Positions 41,570-53,100 of a stretch of DNA of 64,000 bases are shown here, in pieces. The stretch's first letter is position 1. Each line of letters starts with the position of its first letter. Origin of the DNA: Pythium myriotylum (taxonomy: Eukaryota > Oomycota > Peronosporomycetes > Pythiales > Pythiaceae). A program made the translations under genes and the position numbers. Under the pieces are notes generated by a model. That model did no database searches and was not told where the DNA came from. It saw only the letters and a program-made list of their open reading frames with translations. Location: contig JALJCQ010000001.1 in assembly GCA_023091665.1 (NCBI GenBank), positions 2,418,001 through 2,482,000 of the forward strand. The letters are read 5' to 3'.

Positions 41570-42307
41570 CTATTCCTCGTCAACCTCAAGGAGCGTCTTG
41601 AGATTGTCCAGCACCTTAACGGTCGCCGAGGTGCCGAGCATGTTGACGATGCTCGGTGGAATGTAGCCAGAAAGATCGGCGTGGGCGAGCAACGTGATCT
41701 CGCAGTACGGGGATCCATCCTCGTCCTTCTTCTCGTCGATAAGGTAGCCCGTGATGATGTTGCGGCCTCGCACGTAGCCCTCGAAGGGTTCAACGTCTTC
41801 AATGTCAATCGACCGACTGGCAATCGCGAGGCGTCCGTCGGGCAGCTCGGTCGTGTACGTGACCACGACGAACTCGCGTCCAGCAATCGGGAACATGCCC
41901 TTGCTGGTGAACTGGCGCAGAGTGATCTTGCCCTCCTTGTCAGCGGTGTGGAGCACGACCAAGTCTTCAGTCATATCGTCGAGCTTCTTGAGCACTTCGA
42001 TGTCGAGCAGCGCGGTCTGGACGGCCTCCTTGCTGGCGCCGACAGCCATCTTGACGCGGAACGGGCTCCAGTCGCTGCCTTCGACGGTCGCGCGCCAGAT
42101 GAGCGACTCCTCTGTCTCCTCGACGAGCTCCCACGTGGTCACCTTGTCGTCGCCGCTGTCGCGGTCGAGCAGCACCTTGATGCTCTCCTTGCCAAAGGCT
42201 TCGTAGTCGACCTCTTCGCGGGTCTTGTAGAAGGGGATCTCGGGTGCCCCAGCGGACGCATCCGCGCCGGCTTCCACGGCGGAGGAGGCCATGAAGTAGC
42301 TGAACAT
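41570..42307 (-). CDS. START-domain lipid-binding protein
   Basis: 245 residues from MFSYF (upstream in-frame Met at 42415 has no conserved context). Almost the whole protein is a StAR-related lipid-transfer domain: W.....V.GSDWSPFRVK, DIEVLKKLDDMTEDLVVLH, GREFVVVTYTTELPDG, and the final helix PPSIVNMLGTSATVKVLDNLKTLL typical of START C termini. Such domains bind a single lipid or sterol; oomycetes take up sterols from hosts, but the ligand is not deducible. No signal peptide or anchor. Confidence 0.8.
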   Translation of the reverse strand: MFSYFMASSAVEAGADASAGAPEIPFYKTREEVDYEAFGKESIKVLLDRDSGDDKVTTWELVEETEESLIWRATVEGSDWSPFRVKMAVGASKEAVQTALLDIEVLKKLDDMTEDLVVLHTADKEGKITLRQFTSKGMFPIAGREFVVVTYTTELPDGRLAIASRSIDIEDVEPFEGYVRGRNIITGYLIDEKKDEDGSPYCEITLLAHADLSGYIPPSIVNMLGTSATVKVLDNLKTLLEVDEE

Positions 42308-43356
42308 AGTGCTTGAGGGAGAGAGAGAGAGAGGGATCGGAGGAGCCCGGCAGGGAGAAGAACGAAGTCTGGTGCGAGGTGATGGCGCCGCTCGCCCGAC
42401 CATGATGACGGGCATCCGATCGTGTGGACCACATCGTCTGCAGCAAGATTCGAGGTTTTTCGTGGGCGTTGCGGTAGAGACGCGGGCCAGAAGCGGTTGG
42501 AAACGGAGCGAACGTGAAAAACCTCACCGGCGACGGCGCCCCAGTCTCATAAAGCACGGTTAAAACTCGGTTTTGGTCAGAGCGAAAGGTCGCCGCAAAC
42601 CGGATCCTTGAGTCAGTCGTGGCGTTGTGACGCCACGAGGGGAAACCTTGTCCTTCGCTTTGTATCAGCGCAGCATTCCATGGGCCGACTGACTGGGCTC
42701 GTCGGTCTCTTTCGTGATGGGCGCCCGACGGAGATGGTGGACGAGAGAACACGAGCGGTTCTTCTCTCGAGAACCGTCGCAAGTTCTCCGCCGAGGCCAC
42801 GTCATTCAAGAGAGCGTGGCGTGGACCGCCAGGTCGAAAAGCGAGCGCGAAACAGCTACAGCGTAAACATCGGGTGGGCAATCGTGTCGCCTGGCTTTAG
42901 TGACATGGATGCAGCCCCGCAATATTAAGTACGTGTCACGGGGGTCCGAGAAGTCCTTAGATCGAGGTTTGCCTCCGACCTCGCTCCCGCACCCCAGGGT
43001 TGCGGGCTGGCTTTCGCGCCGGTGTTCGGGTGAGCTGACTGGCTCAGCCGTCGATGACGCCGAGGGGTCGCTCGGTCAGAGTGGCATTCTCGCCGCCGAG
43101 GACTCATCCGCATTGACGACATCGCCGCCCCGACCTTCACCTGCGTCTCTGCCGCCGACCCCTCTCGCTCCTCTTTCTCTTCGCCGCGGGGTGAGGGGTT
43201 CTCAAATTTATCTCGAGTCGAAGCGACGGATCGCGAGCTCAGCTGAACCCAAATTGAGAAGCCACGAGAGATTCTCTGGTCGCGAGAGGAGATCCGAGAA
43301 CACCAGCGAGCGACCCGCAACCGCCACTTCAGAACTCGCTCGCCCCCGACTCAGCC
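42308..43356. other. Divergent intergenic region
   Basis: 1,049 bp between the START gene (minus) and the PX-RING gene (plus). Contains a short (GA)n/(CT)n run near 42320. Open frames are random-looking. Promoters of both genes. Confidence 0.5.
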
Positions 43357-44292
43357 ATGACCCGTGACATGACCTCCGAGGCTGCCCAGCCGCCGTTCCT
43401 GCGCCGCGGGTCCAAGGGACGATCGCTGCGCCAGCGGCACTCGATGCAGGACGCCGCCGGCGCGCCCTCCATGCGCTCGGTGCGCCGCCTTGAGCGCCAC
43501 TCGATCGGCGGCTCGTCGTTCAACTCGCTCGAGGTCTCGCTGCTCGAGTACCTCCATGTGCAGTTCGTCAAGGCCCTCGTGCCGGCCAGCAAGCTCTCGC
43601 GACCGCGCTATGTTATGAAGGTCACCAACGTCGCGCTCAACCGGTCGTGGGAGATGATGCGTCCGTACCGCGAATTCTACGAGATGAAGGAGAAGCTGGT
43701 CGCCGCACTCAACCACGGCCACTTGTGCAAGTCCAACTGCCCCTGGATCTACATGTACGCGACGCACCACTTCCCGCGACGCCACTTGTTCCGCTCACGC
43801 CAGGCCAGCGTCGTCTCCGGCCGCCTCACGGAACTCGAGACGTTTATCAACACGCTCCTGAGGGTGATGAAAGAGCAGCGCAGCCTCGAGTGCTCGATCT
43901 CAGCGCAAGCCCTCCCGAAGATTCTCTACGACTTCCTTTACGAGGGCATGGTCTTCGATCGCTCGGATTTCGCCAACACGATTCTTGAGTCGCGTGTCTC
44001 GCTCGGCGGAGCGCCTTCAGATCTTCGTAAATCCACCCTGGCCCCCGAGGATGCATGCACGATCTGCCAACGCGCACTCAAGTCAAGCGACAGTTACCTC
44101 AGTCTCCGGTCGAGCGACCCTACATCGTCATCTTCCTCCTCGTCTTCGGAAGGAGACATCGTGTCTGTCATGACGGAGCATCAGTCGCTCACGACGCTCG
44201 AGTGCGGTCACCGTTTCCACGATGACTGTATCCTCGAAAAACTGAACGAGAGCCTGAAGTGCCCCCTATGTGTGGATCCGGCTGCCGCGTGA
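43357..44292 (+). CDS. PX domain plus RING-H2 finger protein
   Basis: 311 residues. Basic Ser/Arg-rich N terminus (1-50), then a PX-like phosphoinositide-binding domain at about 60-195 (RPRYVMKVTNV, RPYREFYEMKEKL, FPRRHLFRSR, RLTELETFINTLLR, L...LYDFLYEG). A RING-H2 finger ends the protein: C234, C237, C283, H285, H288, C291, C302, C305, with a Ser-rich loop between the first two pairs. The pair suggests an E3 ubiquitin ligase recruited to PI3P-type endosomal membranes. An upstream-only Met pair (1 and 5) leaves the exact start open by four codons. Confidence 0.75.
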   Translation: MTRDMTSEAAQPPFLRRGSKGRSLRQRHSMQDAAGAPSMRSVRRLERHSIGGSSFNSLEVSLLEYLHVQFVKALVPASKLSRPRYVMKVTNVALNRSWEMMRPYREFYEMKEKLVAALNHGHLCKSNCPWIYMYATHHFPRRHLFRSRQASVVSGRLTELETFINTLLRVMKEQRSLECSISAQALPKILYDFLYEGMVFDRSDFANTILESRVSLGGAPSDLRKSTLAPEDACTICQRALKSSDSYLSLRSSDPTSSSSSSSSEGDIVSVMTEHQSLTTLECGHRFHDDCILEKLNESLKCPLCVDPAAA

Positions 44293-45050
44293 GCGGAACA
44301 CGGACACAACTAGTGAACGAAGTAGGGATATCATGTACATATAAAGAAAAGCCCAATAGTCCGTTTGCTGCTCCATTGATCCTGACTTCACTGGCCAATG
44401 AACAACATGATCTTGTGCCGGTCATCTTCTCGACGACCATGACGAAGAGTCACGCCACGGAGTTTACCGAGGTGAAGCGTAACGCAATCTCACCATGCCC
44501 CGATCTCCTATCCAACAACCAGATGCCGTGTCTTCTGACCCATAGACCATGAGTCAGACGAAACATCATTGCGACCCCATGCGATTCTGTCGTGGCATGA
44601 AGGGGTCAATTTGGCATTTGGTCGCAACTTTGCTCCAAGGCCCACCAAAGATTTGTCTCAGCTGTTTGCAGCGATGGTTGGTGAGGCACTTCGACTAAGA
44701 CGCGCACTACAGTACTGTATTGTGGTTGAAGGACTCAAGTTGAAGCGAGGTCGTTAGATGAATTCGCTGGAAAGCCTGAATGTACACGAAAATGAGGAGT
44801 TGGTGACGCAACCGAATAGCGGGGCCACTTCGCGTAAGTTTGGTCTGGGACAAAGAACATCGGTGAAGACACTGATCGGGCTTTCCCATCCACACAACGG
44901 TGTAATCAGATCACTCGAGATCAATTGTAGTGTGTACATTGCGACGAGAACAAGATCAGCTGCATCCTCAACGACCACGTGCCCCGAGAGGTAAGGGGGC
45001 TGGCTTCTGGCCCTAGGAGCTCACAATTCAACCTGCCACCAACTTTCACA
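44293..45050. other. Intergenic, no gene recognised
   Basis: About 760 bp between the PX-RING and dienelactone hydrolase genes. Only shadow-type frames seen. Confidence 0.5.
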
Positions 45051-45824
45051 ATGAGCTGCTGCCCCGCTGTCATGACACCCGGACTCCAAGCTGCCGCATT
45101 CACCGGCGGGCTGACCACGTTCGGCACGACGTCTCTCTACGTCGCCGGACCGCCGACCTCCAAGGCAGGTCTGATCGCCTACCCGGACATTTTCGGACCT
45201 GACAGTGGTCGCATCAAGGCCGACGCCGACGCACTTGGTAAATTGGGCTACTCTGTCGCGGTTGTGGATCTCACCGGCGGCGACTGGCTTGATCCTAACA
45301 ACTTCCAGGGCTCGGCCGACTGGGTCAAGAAGTACCCATACGACGTCATCCAGCAGCGCGTCAAAGACGCGATTGCGTACCTCAAGACGGAAAAAGGCGC
45401 CGAGACGCTCGCCTCGTACGGCTACTGCTGGGGTTCCTGGGTGGGAGCGAAGCAGTCGAGCACTGAAGACGTTCTGAGCGGTCATGTGTCTTTCCACCCG
45501 TCCTGGGGGAACGAGAACACGCTCGGTGGCGCCGGTGCTGTCGACAAGCTTGCAGCGGACGTCAAGGCCCCGCAAGTGCTCCTCGCGGCTGGAAATGACG
45601 CGGTGTTTGTGCGCGAGGGTGGTAGTATCGACACCATCCTCAAGGCCCGTACAGATGTCGGTCCGTTGAGCAAGGTTGTTAACTTCGACGATCAGACTCA
45701 TGGATGGGTGAACCGCGGAGACCTCTCGGACCCGGTCGTGAAGGCTGGCGTTGACAAGGCCTGGAGCATCGCCATCGACTTCTTCAAGACCATCAACCCA
45801 GTCGAAGCGCCTGCTGCGGCGTGA
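45051..45824 (+). CDS. Dienelactone hydrolase family protein
   Basis: 257 residues, single exon. Alpha/beta-hydrolase fold with the dienelactone hydrolase triad: C126 in GYCWGSW (nucleophile elbow), D183 in GNDAVF and H217 in THGW. LIAYPDIFG and YSVAVVDLTGG match the oxyanion region. The family hydrolyses dienelactones and other small esters; physiological substrate in oomycetes unknown. The start at MSCCPAV matches the usual family N terminus (D/E-CC); no signal peptide. Confidence 0.88.
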   Translation: MSCCPAVMTPGLQAAAFTGGLTTFGTTSLYVAGPPTSKAGLIAYPDIFGPDSGRIKADADALGKLGYSVAVVDLTGGDWLDPNNFQGSADWVKKYPYDVIQQRVKDAIAYLKTEKGAETLASYGYCWGSWVGAKQSSTEDVLSGHVSFHPSWGNENTLGGAGAVDKLAADVKAPQVLLAAGNDAVFVREGGSIDTILKARTDVGPLSKVVNFDDQTHGWVNRGDLSDPVVKAGVDKAWSIAIDFFKTINPVEAPAAA

Positions 45825-45931
45825 GCGCTCGCTTCAGTGGAGCGTGCTGCATTGAGATTGCCATCATTGACGAAATACACATTCCCCTTCCCCAACGATC
45901 TCAGTTGCATGGAAATCCTTGTAAACTTGAT

Positions 45932-48268
45932 ATGGCTTCATCGCTAGTCCCACTCGAGTACACACCTTTGCATCTGGACCGTTCCACATTGGTCTTCTGG
46001 AGCTGTCCTTCCAGTGCCAAGATGAAGCGGAAGGGTGGATGGAACCAGGAGGTGCGTGGGCTCTGCCGCCGTGTTATCGCGTGGGCGCGAGGAGGCTGAC
46101 GATGGCGTCAGGTCACAGACGCCCAAGGGCGCAGGCGCTTCCACGGCGCGTTCACGGGCGGGTTCTCGGCCGGGCACTTCAACACTGTGGGCAGCGAGGA
46201 AGGATGGCAGCCGAGTGCGTTCGTGTCGTCGCGGGCGAACCGCGCACAGCTGCAGCCGCGTCGCGCCGAGGATTTCATGGACGAAGAGGACGATCCGTTG
46301 CTCGGCAAGCGGCTTGAGACCAGCGAGGCGTACGACACGCTCCAGCAGAACGAGCGCGAGCGTCTGAAAGCCGCTGCTTCCGATGCAGCAGCTAGACCCC
46401 GGCACCATGAGCCAGTCTTCCGAGTACCGGACGAACTCATCCTACCGACCACAGGAAATTCGATCGGGAAGAAGCTACTTGGTCACATGGGCTGGAAAGA
46501 GGGCCACGGAATCGGCCCGAGGATGCGGCGAAGGAAGCTTTCAATCGGCTCAGAGGACGAAGAGACTAAAGACGGCTATGGAGATGAGCGAGATCAAGAT
46601 GTTTTTGTGCCACCTCGGAATTCAATCAGCATTCGCTCCTTTCCCAAACCGAAGATCGACAAATATGGTGCAGGCTTTGACCCGTACGCGAATGCCCCGG
46701 AGTTCTTACACCACAAACTCAAGCAGGATGCAGGTCTGAACCACACATCGCAAAGACAAGTCGTCACGTTTGCACAGGCACTAGGGGGTGGAAAAGGCAC
46801 CGGAGATAACAGTCGAGTGACGCTGGGGTTTGGATTGAGTGCACTTGAAGAGAATGATGATGTCGAGGTGTATGATACGATCTCCATGGACCAATTCGAT
46901 CACGCGATTGCTCCAACCGGCGAGCAGATCAAACTACTTGACGTCGTCAGTAACGAAGCAAGGGAACAAAAGCGACGTAATGAAGGACAGAGCTCTGCTA
47001 TCCTCTGTTCTGATGGGCGGCCAGCTTTGGAAGGATTCCGACTTGCATTGAAGAAACAGAAACCGCCAAAAAGCGTGATTGAGCGACTGGAAGTACCGTC
47101 AGGATTTCGAGCGTACCATGTTTTTGATGAAAAGGATGATGCGTCTGTAGTGGAGGGGATCTATAGCGAGTTCAACTTCTCCACAGAGAAAACCGGACGT
47201 GGAAGTATGATAACGGCCGCTCACCGAGCTGCTATTCTTCGCGAAGATGACGATACCGACGGTCATGGAGCAATTACCAAACGTACAGGTGGAAGTGTGT
47301 TTGATTTGATGGATTCAGCTCAGCGTCAGAAATTAATGGAAGCTGCGCAAGCGACTCGGGACCGCAAACCGTTGACAGCAGGGGCACCGACCGAGCAATT
47401 CCGGGCAAATATCATGGCTTCGATCTCGAAACGCTTCGTTTCGTCCTCTTCGGAAAATACAACTGTTGGCACCGACGAAGGCGCTACTCCGAAAGGCATT
47501 GAGAAGAGGTCGTTCCGTACTGAAAGTGTGTGGGCTCCGCATGTGCTGCTGTGCAAGCGTTTCCGAGTCAAGTGTGCGGGGCAGACTATATCTAGCGATG
47601 CGTCCACAAACGACGGCATTGAGAATGACTTGTTCACAACAGAGCTCGGTCCGCATCTCATCGACTTGGCAGCAAGTCGTCGGGGCAACACGATTACGGT
47701 AGGCGCACCAATTGGAAATCAATCTCGACCACCAGACAATGAGGATTTGCCAGATTTGCCTAATGTTCCCAAACCCTCGAGCGACTTGCTTCGCTCGATC
47801 TTTGAACCATCAGACGATAGCGAGCTTGGTGAAGAGGGACACAGCGAGAGGGATGATTCTGATTCTGACAGTGAAGCGGGGCAAAATCTTCCTGCAGCAG
47901 TGTCTGAGACTGTGTCGAAAATCTCATCGTCTATGCCTCAGAGCCAGGTTTCGACTAGCTCCCATCAATTGGAAGCTGATCAATCTGCTCTCTTGAGCAG
48001 CAAGGACTCAGAGAGTAGTGAAGACAGCGATTCAGACACGGAAGCGCCAAGCAAACGTAAGAAGCACCATCGACGAACTGAGGAGTTGAAGAAGCGAAAG
48101 AAGGCAAAAAAGGTAAAGGAGGGAAAATTGAAGAAGTCCAAGAAGAAGAAGAGTAAGCACTCACACCGTGAGGAGTCGTCCCACTCGTTGAGGCGTGAAC
48201 GAAGAAGTAGAAGTCGGAGCCGTAGTCGCAATCGCGATCGACGACAGAAAGAGAGAGATCGCCGCTAG
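45932..48268 (+). CDS. GPATCH1: GPATCH1/TOUGH homologue, G-patch splicing factor
   Basis: Two exons, 45932-46051 and 46112-48268 (60-nt intron), 758 residues. The family signature QEVTDAQGRRRFHGAFTGG spans the splice junction and continues SAGHFNTVGSEEGW, FVSSRANRA, EDFMDEED. The G-patch (GKKLLGHMGWKEGHGIGP) lies at about 155-182. A long middle region follows, then Ser/Asp-rich and Lys-rich blocks and a C-terminal RS-like tail (RSRSRSRNRD). GPATCH1 proteins activate DEAH helicases in the spliceosome. The usual N-terminal VF.GTPLE motif is missing, so an upstream exon may exist; Met 46022 is an alternative start. Confidence 0.85.
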
Positions 48269-48769
48269 CTCTCGGTGTGCTTGCAACTCCAAATTATCCA
48301 AACATTGCTTGCCAACGTTGGACGCGAAACCCTTCTAAGAGTTTCGCGCCGGCCAACACACTGCCACAGCTATATCTTTTAAAGCTTGAATGAAGGTGAG
48401 ATACGAGAAGATTCAGTGTACAGGAGTGTATGAGAAGCTGTTGTCGCGCGCCGTCGCTGTGGATTCAGATGAAAGTCATTGGCAACAACGTCGTCTTAAC
48501 GAGAGTCAGTCCCGGCGCTTGGCCACAGAGGAGTAAGATTGGTGGTCGACCCAGTCGGCGCCGGTGAGAGCTGCGACCGCGAGAGAGTATCCCACCTTCC
48601 CGATTGCGTCGGGTTAGCATTGATCCGACCGCTGTCTCCTTCTGCCCCACCCAGCATCTCAGATTTAGCACCGTTTCGAATCGTCATGCCCCTTCGAGTT
48701 CTGGAAAGCGAAGAACAACCATTTCGCCTGAACGTGCACTTTTGCGCATTGATCAATACGGGATAACGA
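48269..48769. other. Intergenic, no gene recognised
   Basis: About 500 bp between GPATCH1 and TPGS2 genes. Contains an inverted repeat-like pair around 48330-48350 (CTTCTAAGAG region) but nothing firm. Confidence 0.4.
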
Positions 48770-49516
48770 ATGGAGTCGCTCGATGCAATCTCGATGGGCG
48801 TGTTCTCGTACTTGACCAAGGACAGCCGTGTCTCGCATCTGGATAACAAGGCATTTGTCGGCGCCTCCAGCGCACAACTCGCATTATGGGAGCAGAGAAA
48901 CCATCCTTTCCAGCTCCCAGAAGACCTCAAGCGCTTCTACACCATCACAAACGGACTATCAATCAAGTGGTTTGCTCCATTCAAGGGCCAGGCGACGCTA
49001 GTCGGCCACTTCGCGCTGAACGGCGTGCAGGATCTGCAGCGAAATCGTGTCGATAGGTTTGCGTCGCTGGTGCGTTCGTCGGACCGCCATCGTGTTACGC
49101 ATGTGCATCCAGATGACAGCGCAACAACGTTCACGCTCGAGTTGACACCAGAGATAGGCGAGATCGCCGTGGTCTACTTCTCCGGTAAGGACCACTATTC
49201 ATGACTAGCCCTAGTCCGTTCTCACGCTCTCCCATCAGACAAATCCACGCAGATTTGGTTTCGTGACCTGCGCGGCAGCTGGAGCTTCCTGGCGCAGAGC
49301 TTCACGCATTATTACCGCTTAATGATCGCGCACTTCGGACTCATCTCGTGGCAAGCAATCTTTTCCGACGGCGGGGTCGATCCGCTCCGGAAGCCGTGGT
49401 TCTACCTCTTCATCCCCCAGCGGATGATGATGGACGAGCAAGACGAGAGCCGCACGCAACCACCATCGAACTGCAGTGCTCGTTCGCAAGAAGATGTCAC
49501 CAGCCTCTTGCCTTGA
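48770..49516 (+). CDS. TPGS2: TPGS2 homologue, tubulin polyglutamylase complex subunit 2
   Basis: Two exons, 48770-49184 and 49239-49516 (54-nt intron), 230 residues. Matches TPGS2 along its length: LALWEQRNHPFQLPEDLKRFYTITNGL, a Knr4/Smi1-like core; QIWFRDLRGSWSFLAQSFTHYYRL; HFGLISWQ; and PWFYLFIPQR. The Lys/Gly-rich tail of animal TPGS2 is absent. In animals TPGS2 is part of the complex that adds glutamate side chains to tubulin in axonemes and neurons; here a role in flagellar microtubules is likely. Confidence 0.8.
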
Positions 49517-50140
49517 ACTCAATGTGATGAACAAGTTGCATTGCGGCACGAACGTCGAAGATGACGATGAAATATGAAGATGATGAATGTGAGGTCCTTT
49601 AACCTTGCATCGTCACAGACTTGGACTCCAATCAACGTTGAGGATTATGCCATCGATGCTTGTGATCGGCGCACGCTCTGGCCCGCAGATCGTCGCGAAG
49701 CAGTCCATGTGCGTGTGCTCGGGGGTGTACTTGAGACTCCGCTGGCGATCGTCACGGCTTTGAATCGAATAGATTGTCTCTGCTACATACCGATATGGGT
49801 TAGTCTTCCTGCATCACCTCCATCTAAAAGATCCACAGATGGCATCGATAACACCGCAATACAACATTAATCGCGCTCAACAGACTTTACTTAAAAAGCG
49901 TCTTTGACCTTAAGCAGGTCGTGCTGGCTGCATCAAGTTCTTGAGACCAATACAGGGCTATTGAACCCCTTGTCGTTTTGGTACCTTCGTGACCATATCA
50001 ACTTGAGATGAGTGGGAAGTCATTGTTTCTGGGCATTCTACGAATGGTAAAAAAAAAAATTCGCCTCCTTCTATGTCGTTGGCTGGTGACTGGTGACATT
50101 GGTTTATCATTCTCAAACATCAGCGCTCTCATGAACCAGT
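49517..50140. other. Convergent intergenic region
   Basis: About 620 bp between the 3' ends of TPGS2 and the BRCT gene. Contains an A10 run near 50048. A 98-residue frame at 49574-49870 has no family resemblance. Confidence 0.5.
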
Positions 50141-53100
50141 TCATTCAGCTTCATAGTAAAAGATACTCTCGTCGCGATATTGCATGGCATCAAAGTCTGC
50201 TTTTGAAACTGCGACGACTCGGCGTTTGACTTGTTCAGGGGCAAGTTCCACGACGCGTGTGTGATTTCGACGCAACGCCGGGGAGTTGGCTCGTCTGAAA
50301 GAGCAATCATCGTGCGACAAAGATCGCGGTCAACTTTACGTCGCGTGATGAGAAAGCTTGACAGGCTTACCGTTCAAGAACTCCAACTTGTAACTTGACA
50401 GTCTTCGCTTGACCGAGTTTACGTCTGTTTGTTGCCTCGCCAGCGGTTGAAACTCGAATACTCAGTATCTCGCACACATCGAATAACAAAAAGTGGTCGA
50501 TTTTGCCACCATCAGACAGATCCACGAGTAAAAGCTCTCCTGTGTGTAGCTTCAATCTGTGGAAACAACCGTTAGCAGTAGCAATTGACAGTCCGTTTAC
50601 TACGGCATACGGGTCACTATCGCTGATCTGTGCAGTAGCCGCTAGAACAGTAACATCGCTTCTATGCTTGCCGTCGGTCGAACGGGGTTGTGGCGCAGTA
50701 AATTCTTTTGACTCGGGTTCGAGTAATCGCTGTGGCGTATCCATACGATCAGGTTAGCTTGTGAAGTCTGATCGGAAACTAAACTGCGCATATATACCTG
50801 GAGAATCATGCACTCAGTGACCCATGCGAACGTTTTCACACTCGCTTGATGGTGGCGAGCGTAGAACTCACAAACCTACAAAGTCGATCAACCTACATCC
50901 GGGAGAATGCATTTCAAACACCACATACCTTTGTGTGCTCGTCAGCTAGCACGACATCGACGGAGCGCTCCCGCGAAGGTGTGAGATCCTGTTCCCATGA
51001 TACACGATAGATGAGTTTGCCGATGATTCACGAGTTAATCTCATTCTCTCTCACCTCATAGACTTCCTGAGCGCCGCATGAGCGTAAAATAAATGCGATT
51101 AGGGCACTCATCCCTTTTGTGCTTGTCAGGTCGGAGGGGTTCACGTCCAGTGGGATACCGAACGTCAGGCCATTAAAAATGTCGAGCTCTCGCACAGGTA
51201 AACACTCAAACTTGCCAGTCAAAACGGAGCACCCGGATGGCACGCAGTACCCATCAAAAGGAATCACTTGTTTGTCCTTGATGCATCGATGAATCCATTC
51301 GGGATGGACTACAGGGATCCCACAAGCGACCGCATACATGAACTTCAGTTTACGCCATGATACTGGCGTTGCAATCACAACGACCTTCCCGCTGTTGCGT
51401 TTTTGCAATACTTCTTGCCCACACACTTTTCCTCCATAGTCTTCAATAAGTCTTGTCAAGTTCTCCTGCCCATCTCCAGTAAAACCTGTCAGACAGAAAT
51501 CAAATTTGGACTTAAAAAGCGATCTTGATCGTGATAGATATGATCGCGAAGAGCCGGTTGGCACTGGTGACAAGACACGCGGGCGGGTGCGAACGCTCGG
51601 CGTTGACAGACCAGGAGTTGATGAAGGAGGGATCGGCGGCTTCGAGTTTCGACTGATTTTGTTTGGTGTATCATCGCGAGAGCGAGATCCATGGAAAGGA
51701 TCAACCCCAGCATCTGGAGACAGAAATGCACGCCCGCGCTTTCGACTAGTCGGAGGAGTTCCAGAAAAGGTCGACGGCGATTCAATCGTGCTTTTTCTTG
51801 GTCGCTTCGGTGTAGTGTTTGCACTGTCTTCAGCCACCTCCACATCAGAAGCTTGACAGCCGACACGTGTCGTTTTGGCTGAAATCTTCCGACCCTCAAC
51901 AATTTTACTCGCCTGAATAGTTTTTTGTGCTAGCACACCAAGGTCGGGGAGGCTATCAAGTTGTTGAGATTCGCTATCTTGGGATTGGGGGATTGCGAAG
52001 GACAGCTCAAGGTTACGGATTGCAGACGAATGCTTTGACTGAGGCTTCTCAGCCCGTGCAGGACTACCGCACTGACAGATGGACTCACCACACTGGCAAG
52101 CAGAGTCAAGAAACTCGTATGATCGCTCTTGAGAATCGGTCAACTCGATGGCGCTAGAATGATTTGTTTTCCCTCGCTTCTTCAAAGCGACCGGAAAGAT
52201 GGAGTTAGCAACCCCTCCAGATGGCTGCGTCGGCGTTAAATCATCGTCGCAATCAAGATGCCTGTCGAGATCTTTATGCGTGGAAGTGGCCGCGGAAACA
52301 GATGGCCCATCTTTCAATGCACGTTCACGACGTACCCGCATTGCAACTTCGATTAGAGTTTGATCCTCTGTGTCGATGAATGCTTCGTCGTCATGTTGAA
52401 GAGCATTGCGCGCTTTCTGCTTCCTTTTGAGGAACCGAATCCTGGGTTCATTGATCGTCTCATTCGCACTCGTTCTCCGCGCATTCTCTGGAGTGGTAGG
52501 ATCATCTGCTGCGCTGTGGCCTTCATCTACGGAGGATGAACGTTCTAGCCCTTTCGTATCAACATCGTTTTCTTTGGTCCGAAGCGCGTGCGTCATTGTC
52601 TCTTCGTCCACAGTAGCAGGAAGAGCTTCGGTGCTTGGATAAGCATCATCTCCCTGGTCGCTCTCTGCTGCTCTTTCCTCTTCATCGTATTCGAGAACTT
52701 GAGTTTCAGGATACGAATCCATCGAGTCTCGGCGCTCAGAACAATCAGAGGCATTCCCGCTGAGTAAATCGTCTACGTGTCTCTCGTCAGGCAAAGTTGC
52801 CGCATCGTCCTCCACAGCATCATTCGCTCCATCAACGACCAGACCGAGCTCGTCACTCTCCACGGCCTTCTCGCCTGCATCTGCTGTCTCTCTTCGATCG
52901 CAAACATGCGCACTAGTGTTCTTCGTGCTGTCAATCTTTCTCAGACGCGTCGACTTCTCCCACCGATCCTCCAAGTGGGACAAAAATCCTCCGCTGGGCT
53001 CACGCAGCGATGGAGGAGTCGTAGGCTTTTCCTCTCGCTCCAACGCACTTGCCTCATTACTCAGCTTTGCATCTTTGTGATCTGGCATGGCCTTGCCGTC

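Noticed and set aside
50113..50310. 65-residue minus-strand frame downstream of the BRCT gene exon 4
   Set aside because: The true last exon uses the neighbouring frame, giving a phase-correct junction and a better protein-like sequence.
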